The notes beneath the pieces are model-generated. The model did no database searches, was not told the origin of the DNA, and saw nothing but the letters and a program-made list of their open reading frames with translations. Positions 8,528-16,270 of a DNA stretch of 64,000 nt are shown piece after piece. Origin of the DNA: Porphyromonas macacae DSM 20710 = JCM 13914 (GTDB taxonomy: Bacteria > Bacteroidota > Bacteroidia > Bacteroidales > Porphyromonadaceae); contig NZ_KB904124.1 of NCBI RefSeq assembly GCF_000379945.1, forward strand, positions 186,001 through 250,000, written 5' to 3'. The translations under genes were made by a program, and so were the position numbers. How positions within the stretch are numbered: the stretch's first letter is position 1; every line of letters starts with the position of its first letter.

Positions 8528-9550
8528 TCAACGAATAAGGAAGTTGAATGTATCTATATGCTTCAGAGCCACTCCCGTACCTTTGGCTACGGCATGCAGA
8601 GGATCTTCGGGAACGTGGAACTCGATGCCGAAACGTTCCGTCAGCCGCTTGTCCAAACCGCGGAGCATGGCTCCTCCTCCTGTCAGCGTAACGCCGTTTT
8701 TAACGATATCGGAGTAAAGAGCGGGAGGCGTTTCTTCCAGTGTGCGGAGGATGGCTTCTTCGATTTTCTGTATCGATTTTTCCAGGCACTGCGCTATTTC
8801 GTGGTGGTTGACCATGATCTTCCGGGGCAATGTGTCCATCTGGTCGGCACCCCATACCAGATAAGGCTCGGGCACTTCTTCCAGATCTTGCAGCACAGAG
8901 CCTACGTTGATCTTGATTTGCTCGGCTGTGCGTTCGCCCACACGGATGTTGTGCGCTTCACGCATATAGGCCATTATATCGGAGGTAAATTCGTCTCCTG
9001 CAATGCGGATGGACTGGTCTTTGACAATGCCGCCCAGAGAGATTACGGCAATCTCGGTGGTTCCGCCGCCTATATCCACAATCATATTGCCTTCGGGAGC
9101 CAGGATGTCGATGCCTACCCCGATGGCGGCAGCCATGGGTTCGTAGATCATATAGACGTCCCTGCCGCCGGCGCGTTCGCTGGAGTCGCGGACAGCGCGT
9201 ATCTCTACTTCCGTACTGCCGGAGGGGATGCACACCACCATGCGAAGAGATGAAGAGCCCATGAGGCTGCGCTTTTTATTGATCATTTTTATCATGCCTC
9301 TGATCATCTTCTCGGCACCGTTGAAATCTGCAATAACACCGTCTCTCAGAGGTCTGATGGTTCGTATGTTGGCATTGCCTTTTTCATACATTTCGTGAGC
9401 CTTGGAGCCTACGGCTATGACTTCGCCCGTGCGTACGTCGAAAGCCACTACGGAGGGTTCGTCCAGTACGATCTTGCCATCCATGATGATGATTGAATTG
9501 GCAGTGCCAAGGTCCATGGCCAATTCTTGTCTGAAGGAGAATAATCCCAT
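8528..9550 (-). CDS. mreB: Rod shape-determining protein MreB (bacterial actin)
   Basis: 340-residue ATP-binding actin homologue that forms filaments under the inner membrane and organises the elongasome. The phosphate-1 loop MDLGTANSI, the phosphate-2 loop VDIGGGTTEIAVISLGG and the adenosine motif TGGGAMLRGLD are all visible. The start at 9550 (MGLFSFRQELAMDLG) matches the family; an in-frame ATG at 9586 would add 12 odd residues. mreC follows after 105 bp, and purH lies 45 bp upstream on the same strand. purH-mreB-mreC-mreD-mrdA-rodA is the usual Bacteroidales order. Confidence 0.97.
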   Translation of the reverse strand: MGLFSFRQELAMDLGTANSIIIMDGKIVLDEPSVVAFDVRTGEVIAVGSKAHEMYEKGNANIRTIRPLRDGVIADFNGAEKMIRGMIKMINKKRSLMGSSSLRMVVCIPSGSTEVEIRAVRDSSERAGGRDVYMIYEPMAAAIGVGIDILAPEGNMIVDIGGGTTEIAVISLGGIVKDQSIRIAGDEFTSDIMAYMREAHNIRVGERTAEQIKINVGSVLQDLEEVPEPYLVWGADQMDTLPRKIMVNHHEIAQCLEKSIQKIEEAILRTLEETPPALYSDIVKNGVTLTGGGAMLRGLDKRLTERFGIEFHVPEDPLHAVAKGTGVALKHIDTFNFLIR

Positions 9551-9595
9551 TTCTTTATTCTTTGGTTTGGAGTTGCCCGGGGGCAACGTGATTTG

Positions 9596-11113
9596 CTAAT
9601 GTTTAAAATGTCTGTTACCGGTTATAACCATGGCGATGCCGAGTTCGTTGCAGGCATCTATGCTATCCTGGTCTTTTTTGCTGCCACCCGGCTGTACGAT
9701 GGCGGATATGCCGGCTTCTGCCGCTGTACGGACGCAGTCGTCGAACGGGAAAAAAGCATCGCTGGCCATGACGGCTCCTTTCAGATCGAAATGGAAAGAG
9801 CGTGCTTTTTCTATGGCTTGCCTGAGCGCATCGATACGGGAGGTTTGTCCGACGCCGGAGGCTAAAAGCTGGCTGTCTTTGACCAGTGTAATGGCATTGC
9901 TTTTGGTATGTTTGACCAGTTTGTTGGCAAAAACCATATCGTCTGTTTCGTCCTCGGTAGGCTTTTTGTTTGTTACCGTACGGAAGTCTTCCGCCCCTTC
10001 GGTTCGGTTGTCGACCTGTTGTACCAGCACGCCACCCAGCATCGAACGGTATTGCCATGCTTCGTGCAACGGCTTTTTTTGTACGAGGATGATACGATTC
10101 TTTTTGGATGTGAGCAGCTGAAGGGCTTCGTTGTCGTAATCGGGAGCTACGATAACTTCGAAGAACAGCTTGTCCATTTCGGCTGCCGTAGCCGTATCTA
10201 TTGCCGTATTAGCCACGAATACCCCACCGAAAGCCGATACCGGATCTCCGGCAAGAGCCGCTTGCCAGGCCTCCAGTATTGTGCCGCGAGAGGCACAGCC
10301 GCAAGCATTGTTATGCTTGAGGATGGCCATTGTGGGAGCGGAGAATTCGCTGATGAGTTTCACCCCGGCGTCGATATCCTGAAGATTATTGTAAGAAACT
10401 TCTTTGCCGTGCAGCTTGTCGAAATAATCCTCGAAGTTCCCGAAGAATTGGCCGCGCTGATGAGGATTTTCTCCGTAGCGTAAAACTTTGGGCTGGTCGA
10501 AAGATTCGCGGAAAGCATATTGTTCGCCCTCGTCGAAATAGTGGAAAATGGCCGAATCGTATGCCGAGCTGCAAGCAAAGGCACGGCGTGCATAAACCTT
10601 GCGTTCGGCAAGTGTGGTGATACCGCGGTTGCGGTTGATCAATTCGATTAAACCGGCATACTGGTTACGACTGGAGACAATCAGCACATCGCGGAAGTTT
10701 TTGGCTGCCGCACGGATCAGGGAGATGCCGCCGATATCGATTTTCTCGATAATCTCTTCTTCGGAGCCGCCTCGGGTCACCGTATCTTCGAAAGGATAGA
10801 GATCCACAATGACCAGATCGATATCCGGAATGCGATATTTTGCAAGCTCTGCCCGGTCTTCTGCCTGTTCGCGACGGGCGAGGATACCACCGAAGATGGC
10901 CGGATGCAATGTTTTAACGCGACCGCCCAGCATCGAAGGGTAGTTGGTCAATGTTTCCACAGCCATACATTCATAACCCTGTTGTTCTATAAAACTGCGA
11001 GTACCTCCCGTGGAAATAAATTTAACACCTACGCTGTGCAGAGCGCTGAGAAGTTCTTCCAATCCGTCTTTATGATAGACAGAGATGAGTGCCGTGCGGA
11101 TTTGCTTTTCCAT
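9596..11113 (-). CDS. purH: Bifunctional AICAR transformylase / IMP cyclohydrolase
   Basis: 505-residue enzyme for the last two steps of IMP synthesis. The N-terminal MGS-like cyclohydrolase domain carries the STGGTRSFIEQQG and GGRVKTLHPAIFGGIL motifs. The C-terminal transformylase domain carries the LKHNNACG motif with the catalytic Lys-His pair and ends GISAIVQPGGSKKDQDSI. The start at 11113 (MEKQIRTALISVYHK) is preferred to the ATG at 11143, because a good -7 box (TAACTTTG) occupies 11143-11150. Full length, no defects. It precedes mreB and may supply the promoter for the cell-shape genes. Confidence 0.97.
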   Translation of the reverse strand: MEKQIRTALISVYHKDGLEELLSALHSVGVKFISTGGTRSFIEQQGYECMAVETLTNYPSMLGGRVKTLHPAIFGGILARREQAEDRAELAKYRIPDIDLVIVDLYPFEDTVTRGGSEEEIIEKIDIGGISLIRAAAKNFRDVLIVSSRNQYAGLIELINRNRGITTLAERKVYARRAFACSSAYDSAIFHYFDEGEQYAFRESFDQPKVLRYGENPHQRGQFFGNFEDYFDKLHGKEVSYNNLQDIDAGVKLISEFSAPTMAILKHNNACGCASRGTILEAWQAALAGDPVSAFGGVFVANTAIDTATAAEMDKLFFEVIVAPDYDNEALQLLTSKKNRIILVQKKPLHEAWQYRSMLGGVLVQQVDNRTEGAEDFRTVTNKKPTEDETDDMVFANKLVKHTKSNAITLVKDSQLLASGVGQTSRIDALRQAIEKARSFHFDLKGAVMASDAFFPFDDCVRTAAEAGISAIVQPGGSKKDQDSIDACNELGIAMVITGNRHFKH

Positions 11114-11142
11114 TATGTTATAATTAACCGGATGATAATGCA

Positions 11143-11150
11143 CAAAGTTA
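11143..11150 (-). promoter_or_regulatory. -7 box upstream of purH
   Basis: TAACTTTG on the minus strand fits TAnnTTTG and lies 30 bp before the purH ATG at 11113. It overlaps the alternative ATG at 11143 and so argues against that longer start. No clear -33 element is seen. Confidence 0.5.
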
Positions 11151-11317
11151 TCTAAAAATCGCTATATGTGCAGAGTATAAGACTGTTATGTATTTTATAC
11201 AGACGGATAAGAAGATTTTCTGTTGAAAATATATTCTTTATCTGCTTTTTTTAATGTTTGAAAGGAGGGAATACTGTTTCGGGAGAAGACCTTAAGGCCT
11301 GAAGACCGGTGTGGTGT

Positions 11318-12268
11318 TTAACGAGAACGAAGACCATTGAGGAAATCGGCCGATTTCATGGCTTTTTTGCCCGGAGGCTGTATCGTTTTGAGGCGCAGTA
11401 CATTGCGCCCGCAAACCACTTCGATGTTATTTTGATAGCTGATGGCATGCCCTACAGGAACCCCCGTATGGCGATGTTCGAAATCAATCTCTTCCGATGC
11501 CAGTATCTTGAGTTCTACGGGTGGCATGCCGTCTATCGAAAGTTCGCTCCGGGCTCCGGGCGAGGGTGCTAAACCACGGATCAAATTGTGTATTTTTTCG
11601 GCAGATTCAGACCAGTCTATAATGCCTGTTTCTTTGAATATTTTAGGGGCAAGTGTGGGTTTTTCATTTGTTTCTTCCTGAGGCAGGCCTGTAATGCTTC
11701 CGGCCAGCAGACCGTCTACGGTGCGAAGCAATAACCCGGCTCCTATTGTCATCATGCGGTCATGTACCTCTCCTGCCGTTTCATCATCACCGATACTCAT
11801 CTTTTCTTGCAGGAGTATTTCACCGGTGTCTATCTCATGGCGGAGGCGGAATGTTGTAGCTCCTGTTTCTTTATCCCCGTTGATCACAGCCCGGTTGATC
11901 GGTGCGGCTCCGCGATAACGGGGCAGAAGTGAGCCATGCAGGTTGATAGTACCCATGGGAGGCATACTCCATACCTCTTTGGGAAGCATGCGGAAAGCAA
12001 CTACGATACCCAGATCTGCATCGATCTCTTTCAGTCGGTTCAGGAATTTCTCATCGGTGAGCTTTTCAGGTTGCAAGATTTCGAGTCCTTGCTGTGCCGC
12101 ATACTGTTTGACGGGACTTGCCTGCAATTTGTGTCCGCGCCCCATCGGTTTATCCGGCATGGTAACTACGGCGCCGATTTTATAGCCGCCTTCCACCAAT
12201 GCCTGAAGAGAAGGCACTGCAAATGCTGCGGTGCCCATAAACAGAATTGTACAATCTTTTTTATTCAT
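11318..12268 (-). CDS. fmt: Methionyl-tRNA formyltransferase
   Basis: 316-residue enzyme that formylates initiator Met-tRNA using 10-formyl-THF. The N-terminal formyltransferase domain has FMGTAAFAVPSLQALV, the catalytic region INLHGSLLPRYRGAAPINRA, and TGATTFRLRHEIDTGEI. The C-terminal domain binds the tRNA. I use the ATG at 12268 (MNKKDCTILFMG), directly before the first strand; the longer frame from 12328 runs into the upstream ClC gene. It lies 59 bp downstream of that gene. Confidence 0.96.
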   Translation of the reverse strand: MNKKDCTILFMGTAAFAVPSLQALVEGGYKIGAVVTMPDKPMGRGHKLQASPVKQYAAQQGLEILQPEKLTDEKFLNRLKEIDADLGIVVAFRMLPKEVWSMPPMGTINLHGSLLPRYRGAAPINRAVINGDKETGATTFRLRHEIDTGEILLQEKMSIGDDETAGEVHDRMMTIGAGLLLRTVDGLLAGSITGLPQEETNEKPTLAPKIFKETGIIDWSESAEKIHNLIRGLAPSPGARSELSIDGMPPVELKILASEEIDFEHRHTGVPVGHAISYQNNIEVVCGRNVLRLKTIQPPGKKAMKSADFLNGLRSR

Positions 12269-12327
12269 CGTTAAATCGTTGTTCACCATCCCGGCGGATG
12301 TTTCGCAAAAAAAAAGAGGAAGAGGCA

Positions 12328-14130
12328 TCAGTCTCCTACAAACGTTTCCGTCAGCACTTCACGGTAGGTGTTGAATATCTTCGATTTGGACACAAAGCCC
12401 AAATAACGTCCCTCATCGTCTATAACGGGGAGGTTCCATGCTTTAGTATCATCGAAAATGGTCATGATGCTTTCCATGGACATGGATTGCTTGATCCGGG
12501 CCGGAGGAGAGACCATGATTTTTTTGACTTTGAAACGGTCATAAAGCTCCGGACGGAACATAATGTTGCGAATATTATCCAGCATCACAACACCCTGAAA
12601 CTGGTTGTTTTCGTCTACTACGGGATACATATTGCGGTGGCTGCTGGCTATCACTTTAACCAGGTCGCCGAGCGTCTTTTCCGGAAGAACAGGTTCGAAA
12701 TCCTGCTCGATAACGCTGTTTACATTCATCAGTGTAAGTACCGCCGTATCTTTGGAGTGCGTAAGGAGCTTGCCCTCCTCCGCCAGACGAAGCGAATAGA
12801 TACTGTGCGGCATGAAGACGCGTATTGTGGCATAGCTGGATAGGGAAACGAGCATAAGCGGCAGAAAGAGGTTGTAGCCCCCTGTCAGTTCGGCTATCAG
12901 AAATACGCCTGTCAACGGCGCATGCATCACCCCCGCCATTAAACCGGCCATACCGAAAAGAGTGAAATTCTTATTAGGCAGATACTCTTGTATGAATGGA
13001 AAGTAGTTGGCGCCGTAGGCAAAGAGAAAACCGGTAATAGCCCCCACGAACAGTGTGGGTGCGAACAGACCGCCGCAGCCTCCTCCGGAGTTGGTGCTTA
13101 CAGAAGCAAACACTTTGGTCAATACTGCAAGCAGCAGGAACAGGAATACCGCCCAGTAAGAATCGCCGAAAGATTCAAAAATACTGTTGTCCAGCAGTGT
13201 GCTGTATTGTCCGCCGAGCAACGTTTCCACCGTGTTGTAGCCCTCGCCGTAGAGCGGAGGAAACAGAAAGACCAGCAAGCTGAGAATCAGAACCGAAACC
13301 GACCAGCGGTAACGCAGCGATTTGATTCGTTTCATTCGCCCTTCGAGCCGGAACATCGTTCTGGAAAAATAGAGAGACATCAGTCCGCAAACGATACCTA
13401 ACAGCACGATGTACGGAACCAGATCCATCATAAAAGGATCGGTCAGGCTGAAGCTGAAAGTAGCCCGGGCATCCGTCATCACATAAACAAGCGAGGCCGA
13501 CGTAACCGATGAAATAAGCAACGGCAGGATGGAACTCATCGTAAGATCCAGAAGCAATACCTCCACAACAAAAACCAGACCCGTAATAGGAGCCTTGAAG
13601 ATACCGGCAATGGCTCCCGCCGCTCCGCAGCCTACCAGCAGCATCAGAATGCGCTGCTCCATGTGGAAGATGCGCCCCACATTCGAGCCGATGGCTGCAC
13701 CGGTCAGCACTATGGGAGACTCTGCACCGACGGAACCGCCGAAGCCGATCGTAATCGTACTGGCAATAAGAGAACTGAAGGTGTTGTGAGGCTTGATGCG
13801 GCTTTTGCGTTGCGAGAGCGATGCCAATACCTTTGTTACGCCATGGCTGATATCATCCCGAATGACATACCGCACGAATATAGCCGTAAGCAAAATGCCG
13901 ATGGGAGGCAATATGAGGTACAGGATCGTATCGCTTTGGAATGTGCCGAACAGCAGGTGCTGTATGGAGTGTATCATCGTTTTGAGCAACAATGCCAGAA
14001 TGGCTGTAATCAGCCCGATGATGAAGCTGAGGATAATGACAAAGTAACGCTCTTCCAGATGTTTTTCACGCCACCTGAGCAGGTTTTCAAAAGAATTTGA
14101 CAGTTTGGAGTTTATCGTATAAAAGCTCAT
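12328..14130 (-). CDS. ClC-family chloride channel/antiporter with tandem CBS domains
   Basis: 600-residue integral membrane protein. The first 440 or so residues hold the ClC helices, including GFGGSVGAESPIV, which carries the gating-glutamate position, and GGGCGGLFAPTLFVGA, which corresponds to the GxFxP selectivity motif. Two CBS domains follow (about 455-520 and 525-590), which in this family bind adenine nucleotides and gate transport. The usual GSGIP motif near the N-terminus reads SHGVTKVL here, so ion selectivity may differ from model ClCs. Whether it is a channel or a proton antiporter cannot be told from the sequence alone. fmt follows 59 bp downstream. Confidence 0.92.
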   Translation of the reverse strand: MSFYTINSKLSNSFENLLRWREKHLEERYFVIILSFIIGLITAILALLLKTMIHSIQHLLFGTFQSDTILYLILPPIGILLTAIFVRYVIRDDISHGVTKVLASLSQRKSRIKPHNTFSSLIASTITIGFGGSVGAESPIVLTGAAIGSNVGRIFHMEQRILMLLVGCGAAGAIAGIFKAPITGLVFVVEVLLLDLTMSSILPLLISSVTSASLVYVMTDARATFSFSLTDPFMMDLVPYIVLLGIVCGLMSLYFSRTMFRLEGRMKRIKSLRYRWSVSVLILSLLVFLFPPLYGEGYNTVETLLGGQYSTLLDNSIFESFGDSYWAVFLFLLLAVLTKVFASVSTNSGGGCGGLFAPTLFVGAITGFLFAYGANYFPFIQEYLPNKNFTLFGMAGLMAGVMHAPLTGVFLIAELTGGYNLFLPLMLVSLSSYATIRVFMPHSIYSLRLAEEGKLLTHSKDTAVLTLMNVNSVIEQDFEPVLPEKTLGDLVKVIASSHRNMYPVVDENNQFQGVVMLDNIRNIMFRPELYDRFKVKKIMVSPPARIKQSMSMESIMTIFDDTKAWNLPVIDDEGRYLGFVSKSKIFNTYREVLTETFVGD

Positions 14131-14192
14131 AGTTCAGAAGCCGGTTATATAATGTTTATCTGGTCGGAGCGGTCATGTTATTGCAGAAGCGT

Positions 14193-14786
14193 TTATTTTC
14201 GAATTATGGTTACTTCTCCTTTAGGGCCTAATTTAATAATCTCGCTGGGATTGGCCGGTGTGCGATCATCCCGCCTGTAGTCGGCGATATAGTCGACACC
14301 TTTTTTTATGGCATCGCTGATCTGATCGAAAAAGTGAGGGGTAGGCTCTCCGCTGATATTGGCCGAAGTAGAGACAACCGGCACGTTCATGCGTTTGCAG
14401 AGCTCTTTGCTCCATGCTTCACGGCTGATACGTATGCCCACGGAGCCGTCTTCTGCTATGAGGTTAGGGGCTATGTTGCGGGCTCCGCTGTAGATAACGG
14501 TGAGAGGTCTTACGCTGACATCGATTAGATCGTATGCGATTTCCGGCAGTTCGGATACCAACCCCGGCAGCTTGGCTTCACTGTCTGTGAGGATGAGCAT
14601 CGATTTGCTGTCCGAGCGTCTTTTCAGCTTGTATATTTTTTCTACGGCCTCTTTGTTCGTGGCATCGCATCCGATACCCCATACCGTGTCGGTGGGGTAC
14701 AGAATGATACCGCCCCGTCGCATCGTTTCAACGGCTTCCCTGAGAGACTGTTCGGTTTTGTCGTCCCATTGTGTCTTACTTTTCAT
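14193..14786 (-). CDS. L-threonylcarbamoyladenylate synthase (Sua5/YciO/YrdC family)
   Basis: 197-residue YrdC-fold enzyme that makes threonylcarbamoyl-AMP for the tRNA t6A modification. TsaE, encoded at 43016-43450, acts in the same pathway. Visible motifs are GGIILYPTDTVWGIGCDA, KRRSDSKSM and SVGIRISR, and the STSANISGEPTP segment of the active site. It lacks the C-terminal Sua5 domain. The ATG at 14786 is preferred over one at 14831 because a -7 box (TATATTTG) at 14818-14825 would lie inside the longer form. Confidence 0.93.
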   Translation of the reverse strand: MKSKTQWDDKTEQSLREAVETMRRGGIILYPTDTVWGIGCDATNKEAVEKIYKLKRRSDSKSMLILTDSEAKLPGLVSELPEIAYDLIDVSVRPLTVIYSGARNIAPNLIAEDGSVGIRISREAWSKELCKRMNVPVVSTSANISGEPTPHFFDQISDAIKKGVDYIADYRRDDRTPANPSEIIKLGPKGEVTIIRK

Positions 14787-14817
14787 CTTGAAAAAGAGCA
14801 GGTTAGAGTTAGGCCTA

Positions 14818-14825
14818 CAAATATA
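14818..14825 (-). promoter_or_regulatory. -7 box upstream of the YrdC-family gene
   Basis: TATATTTG on the minus strand fits the Bacteroidetes -7 consensus and lies 32 bp before the chosen start at 14786. The -33 element is not clear. Confidence 0.45.
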
Positions 14826-14882
14826 AGTCATACAAATTACAATCGCTATTTTTCAGAAAAGAAGATGGCCGGTTATGGGGTG

Positions 14883-15554
14883 TCAGTTGCTTTTGCCCTT
14901 TCTTTTCTTCAGTTTCAAGGAACCGAAAAATTTCGGACAATGGAAGTTCGGTTCAGGCAAATCGACAGGAGACCAACTCAGATAGTGAGGATATTCGGTG
15001 CCATCGGCACATTTGTAAAAGTTTGCACGTAATCGGCGCGGAGTAATTCCTTGCGGATACCCCATCGTTTGCCATGGTATCGATACCGACAGTTCCCAAA
15101 AAACAGGCCCTTCCTGCTCTTCGATTTTTTGTCCTGCAAGTTTTGTGTGGCGTTTTATTTGGGCAAACTCTTCCGGCGTAAATTTGACGCTTGCCGTGTC
15201 GTTCATGTGATGGGCGGCGTAGCAGATACCGGCAGCGTTAAACTCGAAGTTTATATAGTCTGTCCCTTCGAATGGTTGCATAAAGAACTCCACACAGCTG
15301 TCTTCGTGCACGTAGCATCCGTCTTTTTCAGCCAGTGTGCGGAGCGTCATTTCCCGTACCACAAAGTGTAAATATAAGGCTTGCGGGCTATATGCCAGAG
15401 ATACGGCCGTTAAGGGTTGGTAAGGAAACTGTTTTTTCCAGTTTCGTTTTTTGATGAAAAGTCTTTTCCCTGCGGTTTCTAATTTTTTACCCAGTCGAGT
15501 GAGATCTTCCAGTTCGCAATCCTCAAAAAAAGGAATTGTTGTTTTTTTTGCCAT
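14883..15554 (-). CDS. Carbohydrate-binding family 9-like protein
   Basis: 223-residue protein without signal peptide or membrane segment. It is a single beta-sandwich resembling the CBM9-like/DOMON group. Characteristic stretches are LYLHFVVREMTLR, the paired acidic and aromatic segment EDSCVEFFMQPFEGTDYINFEFNAAG, and a C-terminal YLSWSPVDLPEPNFHCPKFFG. In other proteins such domains bind sugars or serve as extracytoplasmic modules; here it stands alone, so the ligand and role are unknown. It lies 28 bp downstream of a LysE-type exporter gene on the same strand. The fold assignment is from recognised pattern, not a search. Confidence 0.75.
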   Translation of the reverse strand: MAKKTTIPFFEDCELEDLTRLGKKLETAGKRLFIKKRNWKKQFPYQPLTAVSLAYSPQALYLHFVVREMTLRTLAEKDGCYVHEDSCVEFFMQPFEGTDYINFEFNAAGICYAAHHMNDTASVKFTPEEFAQIKRHTKLAGQKIEEQEGPVFWELSVSIPWQTMGYPQGITPRRLRANFYKCADGTEYPHYLSWSPVDLPEPNFHCPKFFGSLKLKKRKGKSN

Positions 15555-15582
15555 TGATTAGAATGTGTGTAAAAAAGGGAAC

Positions 15583-16224
15583 TCAAATCATTCCTAAAAC
15601 GCTGGTCAAAAGGCCGATGATACCGACGATTGAAAAGATCAGCGCAGTAATGCGGTTTATCCAGTGTATACCCGATATGCTGATGTGGTTGCGCAACTTG
15701 CCTATTCCCCAAGTGAAAAGAGTCCACCAGATCAGGCCGCCCGCAGCTATGCCCAGCATGCCGAGTATGATATGGAGCAGTGTGTTCGGTCCGTCGTATA
15801 CGAAATTGAACCGCGAGTACAGTGCCAGAAAGAAAAAAACAATCAGAGGATTGGATATGGTTACTGCAAAAGCTCCGGCTATCTTGTGCCAGCCGGTTTG
15901 CTCGTCCAGTTTCTTTTCCTTGTTCGGATTGACTACTTTTTTCACAGGTGTGCGATACAGATGAATACTGAAACCGATAATCAGAATACTGCCCAGAATA
16001 CGTATGATAGAGTCGTTTTTCTCGATGAAATTAAGCACCAGGCCTACACCCAGATATGAAATGATACCGTAAATCGTATCGCTGATGGAGGCGCCTATCC
16101 CCATCAGAAATCCGTCTTTTCTTCCCCGATGAAGCGTATCTCTAAGTATGAGTATGCCCACCGGCCCCATAGGGGCGGCTACTAACATACCGATGAGGAT
16201 GCCGATGAGGAAATCAAATAACAT
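15583..16224 (-). CDS. LysE/RhtB-family exporter
   Basis: 213-residue inner-membrane transporter with six predicted helices. It has the family signature at the N-terminus (GMLVAAPMGPVGILILRDTL) and a central polar loop (KKVVNPNKEKKLDEQ). LysE/RhtB proteins export amino acids or related small cations; the substrate is not predictable. The usual NP motif in the fifth helix is present as SNPLIVFFF. Probable operon partner of the downstream CBM9-like gene. Confidence 0.88.
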   Translation of the reverse strand: MLFDFLIGILIGMLVAAPMGPVGILILRDTLHRGRKDGFLMGIGASISDTIYGIISYLGVGLVLNFIEKNDSIIRILGSILIIGFSIHLYRTPVKKVVNPNKEKKLDEQTGWHKIAGAFAVTISNPLIVFFFLALYSRFNFVYDGPNTLLHIILGMLGIAAGGLIWWTLFTWGIGKLRNHISISGIHWINRITALIFSIVGIIGLLTSVLGMI

Positions 16225-16270
16225 GATTATCTTTCTGTTTTAATGGTGGTAACAGTTTGTGCCGTGGTAG